64,000 nt of DNA from Ursus arctos. Its lineage: Eukaryota > Chordata > Mammalia > Carnivora > Ursidae. Shown one piece after another: positions 45,240 to 57,638 of this stretch (position 1 is the stretch's first letter; every line of letters starts with the position of its first letter). Location of the stretch: NCBI RefSeq assembly GCF_023065955.2, contig NW_026622886.1:7760001-7824000 (forward strand), in the 5' to 3' direction. The notes under the pieces were generated by a model that searched no databases, was not told where the DNA came from, and saw only the letters and a program-made list of their open reading frames with translations. Made by a program: the position numbers and the translations under genes.

Positions 45240-46425
45240 TTCAGCCTTGTTAATTGTTAAATCCAACTTATGTTTATTGAACGACATCAAGGTATTCTAC
45301 ACTGTCTTAGGCCCTGTGGGAAAACACAGGAAATAAGAACTGCCCTCTATGGGGAACATATATATGAAAAAAAGGGAAAGAAAAACAGTTCTTTCAGTTC
45401 CCAGCAGGAGTTCTAAGATTGTATCCGTGTCAACCAAAATAACATGATTGTTTTAAAAAACAGAGAGCCAAAATACACATTTACAATGTGCAATCTCTCT
45501 GCCAATAGGCTGAGAATGTATCCACCAGCCAACACATTTCCATCCCAGTTTAAGAAATCTACTTGGGAAGTGCATTAAGATTAGAAGACTGATCAGTGCA
45601 TATAAATTGAATATGGATAAGGGATATTTTTAACAAGTGCTGGGAGCAGAATGAGTCATCTGTCTCCACCACAGGTACATAAATGCCATGATGTCTTTAG
45701 TGAGTCAGGGTTCCCATCCCCTAGGAGAATAGAATACACTGACATACTGACAATGTCTACTTACAAATTCTTTAATTTCTCCATACATTTAACAAATATT
45801 GACGGAGAGATTTGTATGTGCCTGGCAATGTGCTAGATGTTGGAAATTCAACAGTGAGAAAGACCCAGTCCCTGCCTTCAAGGGGCACAGTGCAATAGGG
45901 CTGCTATGAGGAATTGCCCACTATTTTATGAGAGCTCTGAGAAGGGCATCTAAACCCACCTAGAAGAATCAGGGAAGGTTTCTAAGCTAATGGGATGGGA
46001 GTGGGTATGTCTGGGGAGAGGCACGTATTGTTTCAGGAGATAGGTACAGGATATGCAAAGGTCCAGATGTGAGAGAGCATGTGTGTTTGAGGAACCACTA
46101 GTGGCTTATTATGGCTGAGGGAAGAGCACAAGATAGTGAATTTAAGTGATGAGGCCAGAGAGGTATGAAGGAGCTTGACCATGTGAGGGTTTGTATGCCA
46201 CATTAATCTGTACTCCCAGGGGTACAAGGCATCCCATGGAAGCTGGAAATGAGAGTGCCTTGTTGCCAAAACAGAGAGGTCATAGTACTGAGTACATTAT
46301 CTGAGCAACACTCACCAAGGAAGGAGACAAGCCATGAACTTAGATAAGTTTCGGATTGGTAATTTGAGGAGAATAGAGGCATCAAAGGAAGAGATAGTAC
46401 TGGTACAAACTGAGTTTAACTGGAT
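45240..46425 (-). repeat. L2-like ancient LINE sequence, two or more fragments
   Basis: 'gtgcctggcaatgtgctaga', 'gaaagacccagtccctgcct' and 'gggaaggtttctaagctaat' are the antisense L2-type series. A separate short copy lies at 45240-45370. Confidence 0.6.
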
Positions 46426-46539
46426 GGCAAAGTGAAGAGTATAGGGAGCTCAAACACAGAAGAAGAAAATAAGTAGTGCCTAGACCTAGAGTTAGCAATG
46501 GACAAGAAAGAAGAGTTCACCAAAGTTGGTGGCTTTATG

Positions 46540-47400
46540 ATCAAGATATAAGAACAAATTCTCCCCAAATTGATCCATAAGTTCAACTCAGTACCAACCA
46601 AAAACCCCCTGACAAGCTTATTCTAAAATTTACATGGAACTACAAGGAATTTTGAAGAGCCAAAGCAATATTGAAAACTAAGGAAAAAGTTGGAGGACTT
46701 ATACAACTTGATTTCAAGACTTACAAGATCAAGACAGAGTGTTATTGACATGAGGAGAGACAAACAGATCAATGGAAGTAAAGAGTCCAGAGATATACCC
46801 ACTCTTATAAGGTCAATTGACTTTTGGCCAAGGCACAAAGTCAATCAAACAAGGATGGGAGGTCTTTTTAACAAATGGTACAAGAAAACTGAATATTATT
46901 TTGGAAAAACAAATGGCAAAGGATTCATACCCAATATATAAGAATATGAAGAAATCCTTCAAATCAATGATAAAAAGGCAAATACCCAATAAAAATGGGC
47001 AAAGACTTGAAGTGACACTTAAGGAATGATTTATGAATGGCAGTATGCAAATATTAATCTTGAGGAAAATTTAAATTAAAACGGCAAGAGATATTTCATA
47101 CCCTTTATTAAGACTAAAGTAAAAAGGACAGACAAAATCAAATGTTGATGAGGACATAGAGCAGTAGGAACTCTCATACATTGCTGGTAGGAGTGTAAAA
47201 TGATACTACCATTTTGGAGAATGGTTTGGCAGTTTCTCATAACATTGAATGCATCTCTACATTTTGATCCAGACTTTCCACTCCCAGGCATCTATTTTCT
47301 AGAAATGAAAACATACGTTCGCAAAATGGCTTGCAATTTCTCCTGTATCAGAGAAATTTGCTATGCATTTAACTGCCCTAAGATTAGTATCTAGAGTTTA
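46540..47400 (+). mobile_element. Old L1 ORF2 fragment
   Basis: 'aaatttacatggaactacaa', 'gacttttggccaaggcacaa' and 'attgctggtaggagtgtaaa' follow L1 ORF2 in order. Many stops and indels, dead copy. Confidence 0.88.
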
Positions 47401-47830
47401 TAATGAGCTCCTACAAATCTAAAAGAAAAATGTAAACAATATAATAGTAAAATGTGCAAAAAATATGAGGGCAATTCACAGAAGAGAATACATGGAAATA
47501 TTGTCAACTTACTAATAACCAGGAAAATTCAAATTGAAACCACTATGATATACCACTTCATGCTTATCCAGTTGCAAAAAAACCAAACCAGAACAAAAAT
47601 AATAAATAACCTGTTGATACTAAATGCTGGCAAGCCTCTAGATAAGTGAGTGCTATAAATCACTGCTGGTGGGAGTGTAAATTGCTCTTTTTTTAAAGCT
47701 GGTTGGCAATATGTATTTAAGTAGAAGGTAAACTTTGACCCAGCAATTTTACTAGGTATATACCCCTTCCCCCAAATTCTGGCACGAATAAACTACCAAT
47801 AATGTTCAATACAGCATGGTGTTTTATGGT
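47401..47830 (+). mobile_element. Second old L1 ORF2 fragment overlapping the first in consensus
   Basis: 'accactatgatataccactt', 'tgctggtgggagtgtaaatt' and 'tgacccagcaattttactag' repeat the same region of L1 that the preceding fragment already covered, so two copies lie head to tail. Confidence 0.8.
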
Positions 47831-47844
47831 TTATTTTTTCCCAT

Positions 47845-47945
47845 TTTTTCTTTTTTAAAATTTATTTATTTTTATTACGTTCAGTTAGCCAACATATAGT
47901 ACATCATTAGTTTTTGATGTAGTGTTCAACGATGCATTAGTTGGT
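47845..47945 (-). mobile_element. L1 3' end fragment
   Basis: 'gttagccaacatatagtaca' followed by 'tttttgatgtagtgttcaac', the antisense carnivoran L1 3' terminus. Only about 100 bp. Confidence 0.8.
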
Positions 47946-47989
47946 GTTTTCTGGTTTAAAAAAATCTGCAGATCTGTCCATTGCCTCTC

Positions 47990-49130
47990 TTTTCATTCCA
48001 AATCAGGTTAATTTTTGTCTTCTCTTTTTTTTTTAAGTGATCTTTTGTTTAATTAATTGGTCTTTTGAAGAGAACTTTAATTCGGTTGGTCTTATTGTTT
48101 CCTTGTTTTCCATTTTATTAATTTTGACTCTCACTCTTACTATTTCTTTCATTCTATTTCGTTTTGGGATTATTCTGTTGTTTCTCTTTATCTTCTTTAT
48201 TGTAACAGCTTCCTATGTTATTTTCAGAATTCCTTGTTTTTCAATATACACATTTAAAAGTTATAAATTTCCCACAGAGTGCTACATTAGCAATGTCGTA
48301 AGGTCTTCTATATACACTGGTTTCATTGTTAAACAACTCTAGATATTTTCTAATTCCCATTGTAATTTCTTCTTCAGACCATTAGTTATAAAGGTGTGTA
48401 TCCTCAGTTACCAAGTGTGGCTTTAGCAAATGCTATTTTTGTTACTGATTTCTAATTTTATGGCACTGCAAAATATTTATTCTTTTGTATCTGCCAAGAT
48501 TTTACTTGAGGGCTATTTTGTGGTCAGTTTTTGCACTGGTTTCCCATAAGCCAGAAAACAATTGTCTTCTCTGTGGTGGTTAATTTCTCTATTTGTCCAT
48601 TAGCTCAAGTTTGCTTATTAGATTTTTTAAATGTTCTAACTACTACTACTATTTGGTCTCCTCAATCTATCAGTTTCTAATAGAGCTATCTTAGAATATG
48701 TTTTTTGTGATTGTAGATTTGTCACTTTTTCTTTGTAATTATGTCAATTTTTGCTTAACATATTTTGAAGTTCTTTGTTTTAGCCACTAACAGGTTGGTC
48801 TATTTTGGACCCTTATTCTACCCTCAATGTCTTCTATTTCGCATTTTTTTCTCCATATTCTTTTGTTGCATTCTGGGTAATTTTCCCAGTTTACTTGTTC
48901 TCTCTTTAGCTGTACCTAATTTAATTTTAACCTAACCACTGGGTTTTTCATTTCAATGGTTCTATTTTCACTTCTTAAAGTTCTATTTGTTGCTATTTTC
49001 AAAAACTCTAAAGAGCCTCCCCCCCAGTCTCCCATCTATCAGTATTCTTATTTTATATTACTTTGTTCATTTTAAATATACTTACAGCTCTTTTAGATTT
49101 ACTATATTAGTTCCAGTTTAACAGAGGGGT
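47990..49130 (-). mobile_element. Degraded L1/HAL1-like sequence
   Basis: 'tctagatattttctaattcc', 'gtaatttcttcttcagacca' and 'acttcttaaagttctatttg' follow antisense L1-type ORF2 text. T-rich throughout and strongly diverged. Confidence 0.6.
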
Positions 49131-49152
49131 GCAGATAATTTTCCAGTCATCA

Positions 49153-49206
49153 CATGTTCTCACGAAGGATCATTTGCTTCATGTTCTCATGAAGGTTCAT
49201 TTGCTC
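49153..49206 (+). repeat. 27-bp tandem duplication
   Basis: Two adjacent 27-base copies beginning catgttctcacgaagg and catgttctcatgaagg, with two or three mismatches. Confidence 0.88.
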
Positions 49207-50233
49207 ATGTATTTTGTAATTTTTTCCCTAGTAAACTCAACATTGGCAGAATTTTTCATATTTCCTTTCTGTTTGGAAATGGGAAGAGGGAGCCATGACC
49301 ACTTAATTGTGAAAATGTTCCCTCAGGATACTTTTACATTTAATCCTGTTCGAAACCTGTCCTGTGGTTTCAAGCATCTTGGGCTAATTTTATTTTTGGA
49401 TTTTCAACTAGGGCTTCTCATCATGCAGGTTTAGTTCTTACATCCATGCATGGCAAGGGCATGGACTTTTGTCATCTCATGGATGACTTTCTCTCCACCT
49501 CCTCTGCCTGCCACTAAATTATCTGGACAGACAGCACACTTCCTCACCACTGACGGCTGGGTCCGTAACACATTTCTATGGTTGTAAGTTACCTGTTAGT
49601 GGAGGTATATGGTGGAAGGATTTGTTAGGAGCTGGAGTCTATCATGGTCCAACGCTCAACATCCATGAAAATCTCTGCTTTTATTTGTTACATCTTTCAA
49701 AGCTTAGCCACATCCACTGTCTCAGTTAGCAATGAGATGCCAGTAATTCCATGGTCTTTAAGCTTCAAGCCTTAAATCTCAGATTCCTGGTAAAAGGCAG
49801 GAGAACAGCTTCCTGAGGCATGTTCAGAAGGCTGAGGAGACTTATAGAAGCCTCTTCAGTGCTTGGAACACACTCCAACTCTTGAGACCCATGGGTAGCT
49901 GTCGCATATGCCCATTTCCTGTGGTCTTCCAGCTTTGGGCTGGACTGGCCCTGGTGCTTTGTGCAGAGAAGTGGCAGCAGCATCCACCAACCCCTTGGTG
50001 ATTAATTATGGTTCCTTGATCTCAGCCGCAGCAGGAGCTCAGAAGCTGTCAAAACTGTAGCTCAATCTTTACATCCTCCTGAGAAAAAGTTTGAAATTCA
50101 GTCTGGCAGAAAAGACAGTGAAACTTGAAGGTTGAGGTGTAAGCTGTAGCCTTAACCCAGGGCAAAAGATGTTGTTGGTTTGTTCACACCCCAACACTTG
50201 CCAAAGAAGATGCTGGGAGCCTTATAGCAAGGA
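49207..50233. other. Intergenic, no gene recognised
   Basis: Unassigned. The stretch 49620-50160 is moderately GC-rich with no clear repeat motif. Confidence 0.5.
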
Positions 50234-50261
50234 ACACACACACACACACACACACACACAC
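50234..50261 (+). repeat. (AC)n microsatellite, 14 copies
   Basis: Uninterrupted AC repeat. Confidence 0.95.
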
Positions 50262-50473
50262 TGGCTCATAAATAAAAATAGAACGTATGAATTATTAAAG
50301 GAAGAGGAAACCAAACTATTGCTCCCACGGCTATTACTGTGTGGGGTATGAACACTACTGGTAGCAGGTTGTGTTTTTCCAAACGTGGCCCTGACTATGT
50401 CTGTCTTCATTGGTTTTCTCTTCTGCAATATGACCTTCACACTCACCAAGAAGTGGAGTTTATTTCTCCCCCT

Positions 50474-50913
50474 ATTAGTTTTCTAAGGCTGCTGTAACAA
50501 ATTACCACAAATTGAAAGGCTTAAGACAATAGAAATTTATTTTCTTACAATTCTGGAGACCAGAAGTCCTAAGTCAAAGTGTCTGCAGGGTCAGTTCCTT
50601 CTGGGGACTCAGGGAGGATGTCCCCTGCCTCTCCCAGCTTCTGGCGGTTGCTGGCAATCCTTGGTGTTTCTTGGCTTCGCCATACATCACCCCCACCTCT
50701 GCCTCTGTTACCACATGAGTTTCTTCCCTGCATCTGTGTCTCTGTGTCTCTCCTCTTCCGCAGGGATGCCAGTCATTGGATTTAGGGCCCACCTCAATCC
50801 AGGAGGACCTCATTTTAACTTAGCACATCAGCAAAGACCCTACAAGATAAGGTTACATTCCTGAGATTCTGCATGGACATGAGTTTGGGGGACGCTATTG
50901 AACCCAGTTCAAC
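50474..50913 (-). mobile_element. MaLR (MLT1-like) solo LTR
   Basis: 'attagttttctaaggctgct', 'attctggagaccagaagtcc', 'cttctggcggttgctggcaa' and 'gggacgctattgaacccagt', a complete antisense LTR. Confidence 0.88.
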
Positions 50914-51223
50914 CCTCTTGAATCTGGCCAGGCCTTGTCATTGCTTCAACTACTAGAATATTGTGGATGTGATTCTGTGCTAAACTCAAGCTAGTTTCTG
51001 TTTTCTGCTGGTCTTGGACATCCCCTGTTGGAACCCCACCATCATGCTGTGAGAAGTTCACCAGTGCTCCTTGCCAAACATTTCTACTTTCTGTCTTTTA
51101 GACACATGGTAGGATTGGCCCCTTTGAAGACAGGCATGACCCTGTGATTCACATTGTCCAATAAAATGCATGTGGACGTGGCATATGTCACTTCCTGGTA
51201 GGGGAATTAAGAGTCAGCATTTG

Positions 51224-51425
51224 AGGGGCGCCTGGGTGGCTCAGTCGTTAAGCGTCTGCCTCTGGCTCAGGGTGTGATCCCAGGGTCCTGGGATCGAGCC
51301 CCACATCGGGCTCCTCCGCTGGGAGCCTGCTTCTTCATCTCCCACTGCCCTGCTTGTGTTCCCTCTCTTGCTGGCTGTCTCTCTCTCTCTGTTAAATAAA
51401 TAAATAAAATCTTTAAAAAAAAAAA
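51224..51425 (+). mobile_element. CAN-SINE, ursid-type
   Basis: Head 'gggcgcctgggtggctcagt', 'cctgcttgtgttccctctct', tail with A run. Flanked by aagagtcagcat at 51209-51220 and 51426-51437. Confidence 0.95.
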
Positions 51426-51437
51426 AAGAGTCAGCAT

Positions 51438-51984
51438 ATGATATGCCACAGCCTTGTTCTCCCTTGGTAATTGTGTACACACACCTTAGGATAGAGGCTT
51501 CATCAACTGGGGCCCTGAGTGACTATGATGATGACACATGTTGGACATGTAGCATGACCAAGACTTTTTGGATGAACACACTGGCTATGGGGGCTGTAGC
51601 TACAGCTGATCCTAAATGACGTAGTGTGTTTCTTAGCGCCAAGGCATGGGGGGACATTCTGGCCCATGAGAGGCAACATGATACAGGAGTATAAGGCAGG
51701 AATAATGTTCAAGATATTTAACAACCACTACGGTACAGACTCTCACCAGTCTGAATGGTGGGACCTGCAGAGCTGGAATAGGAGCCTGGCAGACCCTGGA
51801 ATCAACCCTCAGTGTGTGGATTCTGAGCTAGGGCTCCTAGGGGAGGGGCCTTGGGGGACAGGGCAGCAAGAGGGTATTAAGGAGAGTTGGACTACTGGTT
51901 GTATGCCAACAGTTATAGAAGCATTTGATATTTTTATCACCAGTGCGGGCATATTGATGGGTAGTGATTAATACTAGCTCCATT
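51438..51984. other. Intergenic, no feature recognised
   Basis: A 115-codon open frame (51624-51971) has no recognisable content. No repeat assigned. Confidence 0.5.
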
Positions 51985-52205
51985 TAAGACCTTGGCCTAT
52001 GCCTTGAAATCTGCTTCTGCCACTTCCTTGCCTGTAACCTAGGGCATGTTCTCCTTATGACTCAATTTTCTCATCTGTGAAATGGGGGAATAATAATAGC
52101 TCTTTTGGAGGGTTGATGGTAGAATTAAATGATCGGATTCAAATGAAGCTATAACCTATAACAGCACCTGGCGTATAGTAAGTGTTACATAAATGCAAGA
52201 CTGGT
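51985..52205 (+). repeat. MIR SINE
   Basis: 'tgactcaattttctcatctg', 'tgaaatgggggaataataat' and 'cagcacctggcgtatagtaa', sense MIR. Confidence 0.88.
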
Positions 52206-52557
52206 TATCAACACCTATACATGTTGACATTCTCTGAGATGTCCTTGTTCATATCTTAGGTAGAATGCCATTGTTTCATTTTCTCTTTTTCCTGATGACA
52301 CAGTTTTTTAGAGCCTCCACCTATCTGTGCTTTATCTGACCTGCTCTTAGGTACAAAGGGCTTGGCCACTCTGAATTTGACAAATTTTGTGAGGTGAGCT
52401 CATGCTTTCCTGCATAGATACAACACATAGCCACTGGGATCTTCTTGCTTTGCTATACTATTTGGGAAAGAGGACCCAGCAAATCCTCTGTACGTCCCTC
52501 TCTTTCCTTAAACTACCTATGGTTTTATTATGCTCCTTGTCCCTTGGGCCACTTTTA
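52206..52557. other. Intergenic, no feature recognised
   Basis: Nothing assignable. Confidence 0.5.
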
Positions 52558-52917
52558 CGGGCTAAATAATTTGCCCACATAAGTTCATATGTAAAAGCAC
52601 TAACCCCCAGGACACTGGAAGGTGACTGTATTTGGAGATAGAGTTTTTAAAGAGATACTTAAGTTCAAGTGAGGTCATTAGGGTAGAGGCTAATCCAAAA
52701 TGACTGGTATCCTTATTAGAAGAGGAAATTAGGACAACAGACACACACAGAGGGAGAAGACAGCCATCTACAAGTCAAGAAGAGTGGCTTCAGAAGAAAC
52801 ATACCCTATTGATACCTTGATCTTGGACTTCTAGACTCTAGAATGATTAGAAAAAAAATTCTGTTGTTTAAGCACCCCCATGGTATTTTGTTAGGACAGT
52901 CAAAAAACTAATGCAGC
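52558..52917 (+). mobile_element. MaLR (MLT1-like) solo LTR
   Basis: 'aaagcactaacccccaggac', 'tgactgtatttggagataga', 'gacagccatctacaagtcaa' and 'ttctgttgtttaagcacccc', a nearly complete sense LTR, opposite in orientation to the copy at 50474. Confidence 0.92.
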
Positions 52918-54454
52918 CAGCTCTCAGGGTGTCCAGCTAGGAGATTCTTTTCTTAGAGACCCTCATCAATACCAAAGCTTTGTGTCCCCTCTGATACTCT
53001 CCTTTCACCCTAGTCTGGGAACTTTTTTCTCATCTGCAACCATACCTCTATCTCAGAAAACCTGATCATGTGTTCTCCATGGTCTGAGCCTCCCACAACC
53101 CAGACTTCTCAGTCCTGAGGCCTAAAATAAAAAAAAGAGGTAGGGGACTAAAAACAAGTAGGTGGGATGCCAGAGGGAGGAGAAAACTTATGACCCCTGT
53201 AGACATAGGACACCTGTTGTATATGGAAGTTCTTAGTGTAGATCTGACATAGACTAAATGCTTTGCATGTGTGAGGAGCTTTTATGGTATCATTGTTGTC
53301 ATCATCATCAGCACCACCCACTACCACCACATAAGCTGCTAACAACCTGATATAGGCAACTCCCTCTACCTGGAAGTTTACCACTCCTACACCTTCATTA
53401 TGCTCTTTTTTCCTAGAGCCTCTCGTAATTCCTCCCTGCTCCCTTGGATGCTCAGATGCTGGACCTGCCTTAGAAAATCAACTCCCGATAAGATTTAGCA
53501 AACCTCTGGAAAATGAGAATTTGAATGAGTTGTAATAACTCAGAATTCAAAGCACATCCTACCTTTGAAACTCTGCAGAGGTTTCCAAAGCATGTGAATT
53601 TCCCCAGCCCAGATGACAAATGGTGCACAGAAATGCCACACGAGGCATGAGCATGGGCTTCTGCTTCCTGCTCTCAGAAAGGTGGGTTATGTTTGGCGTG
53701 CAGTCACTTGCTCATTTTTCTCTATCATTTTGAAGCACAATCACCAAGTTCTAAAAGACATATGAGTCTATAAGTCCCACACCTTGCAAAATGGCTACCA
53801 TCACTCTCCCGTTTTTCACACTGCCTTGTGAATAGGCCCCATTTATCTGTGGCTTCCATGCTGCACAGCTTTCTCCTCCCCATTGCTGCTTTGCGTTCTT
53901 GTCAAATAGACTTCAGTGAGGCCATCATCTCAGGATGCACTTCATCAAAATAATTGTGCCAAGAGTTGGAACAGAGGAGCCAAAGTGAGAAAGCTGAAGT
54001 TTCAAGGCTTTCCAAATACCAGGAGGAAGACAGGACTTATCTAAAACTGATCTTCAGGCCATCTTCTGCCAGATTCCCAGCCCCATGGTGGTTTTATCTT
54101 GGTTCATTTTTTTGTTCCCCTTTTCCCGGCAGATGAGCATGACAGAGCTCATCCTTGCCCTTGGTCCCCAGATGACGTCCACAGACTTGTCATTTGCAGG
54201 AAACATTGCAAGTCAGTGGGAGCACTCCTCTTTGATGCTGTTACAGTTCTTGGAACAGAGGCATCTGCTGGGTGTAGAAAAAGCCGTCAGCCTGTGCTTT
54301 TTCTAAATCATTAAAACGCCACTGGCATTTTGACAAATTGGCACCGATCATCAGGCTCAGCAACTGGGAGCAATCTGTTTTGCAGGCTGAGAGAAACAGC
54401 TGTAAAACTGGTAAAAATCTGTTCTATTGTACTCAAATACATTTTAGGTAGAGA
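52918..54454. other. Intergenic, no gene recognised
   Basis: No assignable repeat. A short triplet-like run (catcatcatcagcaccacc) is near 53300. Confidence 0.5.
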
Positions 54455-54715
54455 GGCAGATTGGTGAATTAGAAAAGGTATGGTCTTGAGAGCAAGCAGG
54501 ATCTAGGTATGAATCCTGACCCTTCTGCCCACTGGCTGTGAGTGGCGAGCAAGCTACTTAACAATTTTCTCATCTGTAAAATGGGGAGATGAGTACAATT
54601 CTTGCAGAGTTGCTGTAATGATTAGAGATTGTACTTTTTTTTTGAGAAAGTACTTTTTTAAAGTGTCTGGCACAAGGCTGATACATCATAAATGGTCCCA
54701 GTGGGGACATAGTGA
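54455..54715 (+). repeat. MIR SINE
   Basis: 'aattttctcatctgtaaaat', 'gagttgctgtaatgattaga' and 'gtgtctggcacaaggctgat', sense MIR with a short T-rich interruption near 54640. Confidence 0.88.
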
Positions 54716-55109
54716 GGATAACACAACAGTGGAATTAGTTATGGTTGTGGTAATAGAGGCAATAATAGCAGTGGTTGTCAGGTAAGCATTATCAGAGGCT
54801 GTTATTGTAATAATAATAATAAAGTGTGAAAGTGCTGGTTTGGTTATGAGCCAGGAGACTTGGATTATACCAGTGATAGAGCTGACAGAATGAATGCGAG
54901 ATTGAGAATCAAGAGACCTTGTATCTAGTCTTGGCAGTTTCTCTATATTTTGTGAGTTGGTGTAGAATTATAGAAAATTGGAAGATTGTATGGTCCTCTC
55001 CAAATCTTCATTTAGATGCCCTTCTCTTACCTGCAATAATATGTAAATGGAATAGCAGATGTTTTTTTCCTCATTCTGTGTTAAGTGTTAACAAAAATAA
55101 TAGCAATGC

Positions 55110-55345
55110 ATGCTAATTTATATTGAGTATGTGCCACGTATCAGGCACATTTTAATTTTACATATATTGCTTCATTAAATTCTTGCAAGTACTGTATGAG
55201 TAATGCCTAAATTTTATTCCTATGGTTTGGTCTTGAGACACAAAGAAATTAAATATCTTACCCAAGGTCACAGAGCTAATGGTAGAATCAGAATTAGATC
55301 TCAGGAAACCTGCCTCTAAACTTCTGTACTATACCATATATGCCT
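55110..55345 (-). repeat. MIR SINE
   Basis: 'gagtatgtgccacgtatcag', 'tcttacccaaggtcacagag' and 'ttctgtactataccatatat', reverse MIR. Confidence 0.85.
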
Positions 55346-56339
55346 TAATGAAAGTTGTCACAATGTGGAGGTTATGTCACATGGCTTGTATAATGGAGAT
55401 CTCTCTTTCTGTACAACCTGGTTTATAATCTATCCACAGCAATTTAGCACAACTGAGATGCTAAGACATAAGGAGATATAAATTGGTTTTGTTTATTCAA
55501 CCAGTCAACTAATCAACCAACAAACAACCCATATTTACTTAATATGTAGTTTTTAAAATGGGACTTGTTTTCAAGGATTAGTGAACAGTCCAACCATTTG
55601 GAGGAGAGTGTTAGTTTGGGGAGTAGTGAAAGATTATCTTGGAGAAGTTATGATGGGACATGATGGTGAAAGACATAGAATGTCAAGCTAAGTCTGAACT
55701 TACAGACAATGAGGTTTGGACATCTCTTCTCTGAATGGCCATGGCACCCCACTTCCCTCCTTTAGAGCATACCAACTCTTTATAATGATTATAAACTTAC
55801 CTATTTCATTCAGTATCTTATAAGCTCTTTGAGACTGTAACAATTGCATAGTTTTCCTGATCAATCCAGACACTATGTCCATCTTCCACCAGGGATTCTC
55901 AGGCCAGTTCAATCACCTGCCTATAATATGAACCCAGCGTTTCTCCAAGAAGAGATCTGCTCTGAGAGGCTGAAGTAGGTTAAGAACCTAAAATCAGTCC
56001 TGACATATCTGCCATGGGTTTCCATTCTTTTTCTAGAAAGAAAAAGATGGTTTTGTTTTCTTTGGGGGAATTCTAAGTCCATAAATACTGGTTTACAGTG
56101 ATTTCCAGTGTCCTTTTAATTTGCTGCTCCATGGGAACAGTGCCTGGATCTAATCACTCTAGGATGTTCACCAATGTAGTGTTTCACCATTGCTCTTGAA
56201 TATGAGAGCTGGCATTGAATCCCAAGATGGCAGTTATTTTACTAAGAACTTTGAGGATACCATTTTACAGTTCTTTGGTCTCTATTGCTGTTTATTGCTC
56301 TATTGCTGTAGTCAATCTAATCGTAATTCTTTTGTAGGG
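55346..56339. other. Intergenic, no gene recognised
   Basis: Unassigned. The stretch 55480-55700 may be another L2-like remnant. Confidence 0.45.
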
Positions 56340-57374
56340 TAATCTTTTTTTTCTCTCTCATTGCTTTTAAGGTTCAGTAGCTTTACTGTGATGTGTCAAG
56401 GTATGGGATGGTTTTTATTTTCTCTTCTCAGGACTCAGTTTGTGTTTCAAACTATCTTTGTTTATTTTAGGAAAATTTTCAACCATTATCTTCATATATT
56501 GCTTCTCTCTCATCCTTTCAATTCTTTCCTTCTGAAATCTTTATATTCATTCTTTCTGAAATATCTATTACATGTACACTTAAACCTTCTTATGTCCTCA
56601 TTTAAAAATAACTCATAAATTTATTTCTCTGTGACATAATCTACTTTATTTCCTGAGGTTTATCTTCCAATTTATTGATTCTCTTTGCAGCTATATCTAA
56701 ACTTCTATTTAAATCCAGCATGCTGTTTTCAATTTTTTTTATTCTTCAAAGTTTTATTTGCTTATTTTTCAAATATGCATATTATTTTGTTCACACCCCT
56801 TATTTTTTTAAAGATTTTATTTATTTGTCAGAGAGGGAGACAGCATGTGCACAAGCAGAGGGAGGAGTAGGCAGAGGGAGAAGCAGGCTCCCTGCTGAGA
56901 AAGGAGCCTGATGTGGGACTCAATCCCTGACCCTGGGATCATGACTTGTGCTGAAGGCAGACGCTTAATGGACTGAGTCACCCAGGCGTCCCCATACTCC
57001 TTATTTTTAATATGATTTCTATTTTATCATTTTTGTCTCTATTTTACATATTATCTTTTTATTTTTTGTCAGCTTGTTTTCTTTTTTCCATGTTGTGTGT
57101 GTTAATTTTTCTTTTTATTACCTGCTGAATTTCCCTATGATAACTTTGATTTTTAACTTATTATTTAATTGGGAACTCATGTTCAGAAATTTTTCCCCCT
57201 GTGGTAGGTCCATGTATCCTGGAAATATTCTTGCAGAGTAGTTCTGAATTTTTAGCTGCTAAAATCCTTGTGGTCACACTAATTCCAAAACAAACTTTGC
57301 CTCTATTTTCTATTTGGAGGTTTTCTGAATTATGATAATAATGTGAACTCAGATCATCTACCACTTTTGCTTCA
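56340..57374 (-). mobile_element. Degraded L1/HAL1-like sequence with a SINE insertion
   Basis: T-rich text such as 'ttccaatttattgattctct' and 'ttgcagctatatctaaactt', continuing after the SINE with 'cagcttgttttcttttttcc', fits antisense HAL1/L1-like repeats. Family assignment is tentative. Confidence 0.5.
56808..56992 (-). mobile_element. CAN-SINE
   Basis: 'aaagattttatttatttgtc' tail, 'gcaggctccctgctgagaaa', and head 'gactgagtcacccaggcgtc'. Target duplication ca[c/t]ac[c/t]ccttattttt at 56792-56807 and 56993-57008, two mismatches. Confidence 0.94.
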
Positions 57375-57388
57375 GGCTCAACATTTCT

Positions 57389-57398
57389 TTTTTAAAAT

Positions 57399-57437
<39 letters not shown>

Positions 57438-57624
57438 CTTATTTATTTTAGAAAGAGAGAGAGTGTGTGCAACCAGGGGGAGGGGCAGAGGGAGAGAATC
57501 TCAAGCAGACTCCCCACTGAACATGGAGTCTGACATGGGGCTCAATCCCACAACCCTGAGAACGTGACGTGAGCCAAAACCAAGAGTCAGACACTTAACC
57601 AACTTAGCTACCCAGGTGTCCCTG
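57389..57624 (-). mobile_element. CAN-SINE with an expanded TTTA tail
   Basis: 'gagaatctcaagcagactcc' internal motif and head 'cttagctacccaggtgtccc'. A 14-bp duplication (ggctcaacatttct at 57375-57388 and 57625-57638). The tail has expanded to about 50 bp. Confidence 0.95.
57398..57449 (+). repeat. (TTTA)n microsatellite, about 12-13 copies
   Basis: Tetranucleotide run with one TTAC interruption, derived from the SINE tail. Confidence 0.95.
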
Positions 57625-57638
57625 GGCTCAACATTTCT

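Noticed and set aside
13130..57624. tRNA genes in the tRNA-like heads of the CAN-SINEs
   Set aside because: These are SINE-embedded, diverged tRNA-Lys-derived segments without intact tRNA folding, not tRNA genes.
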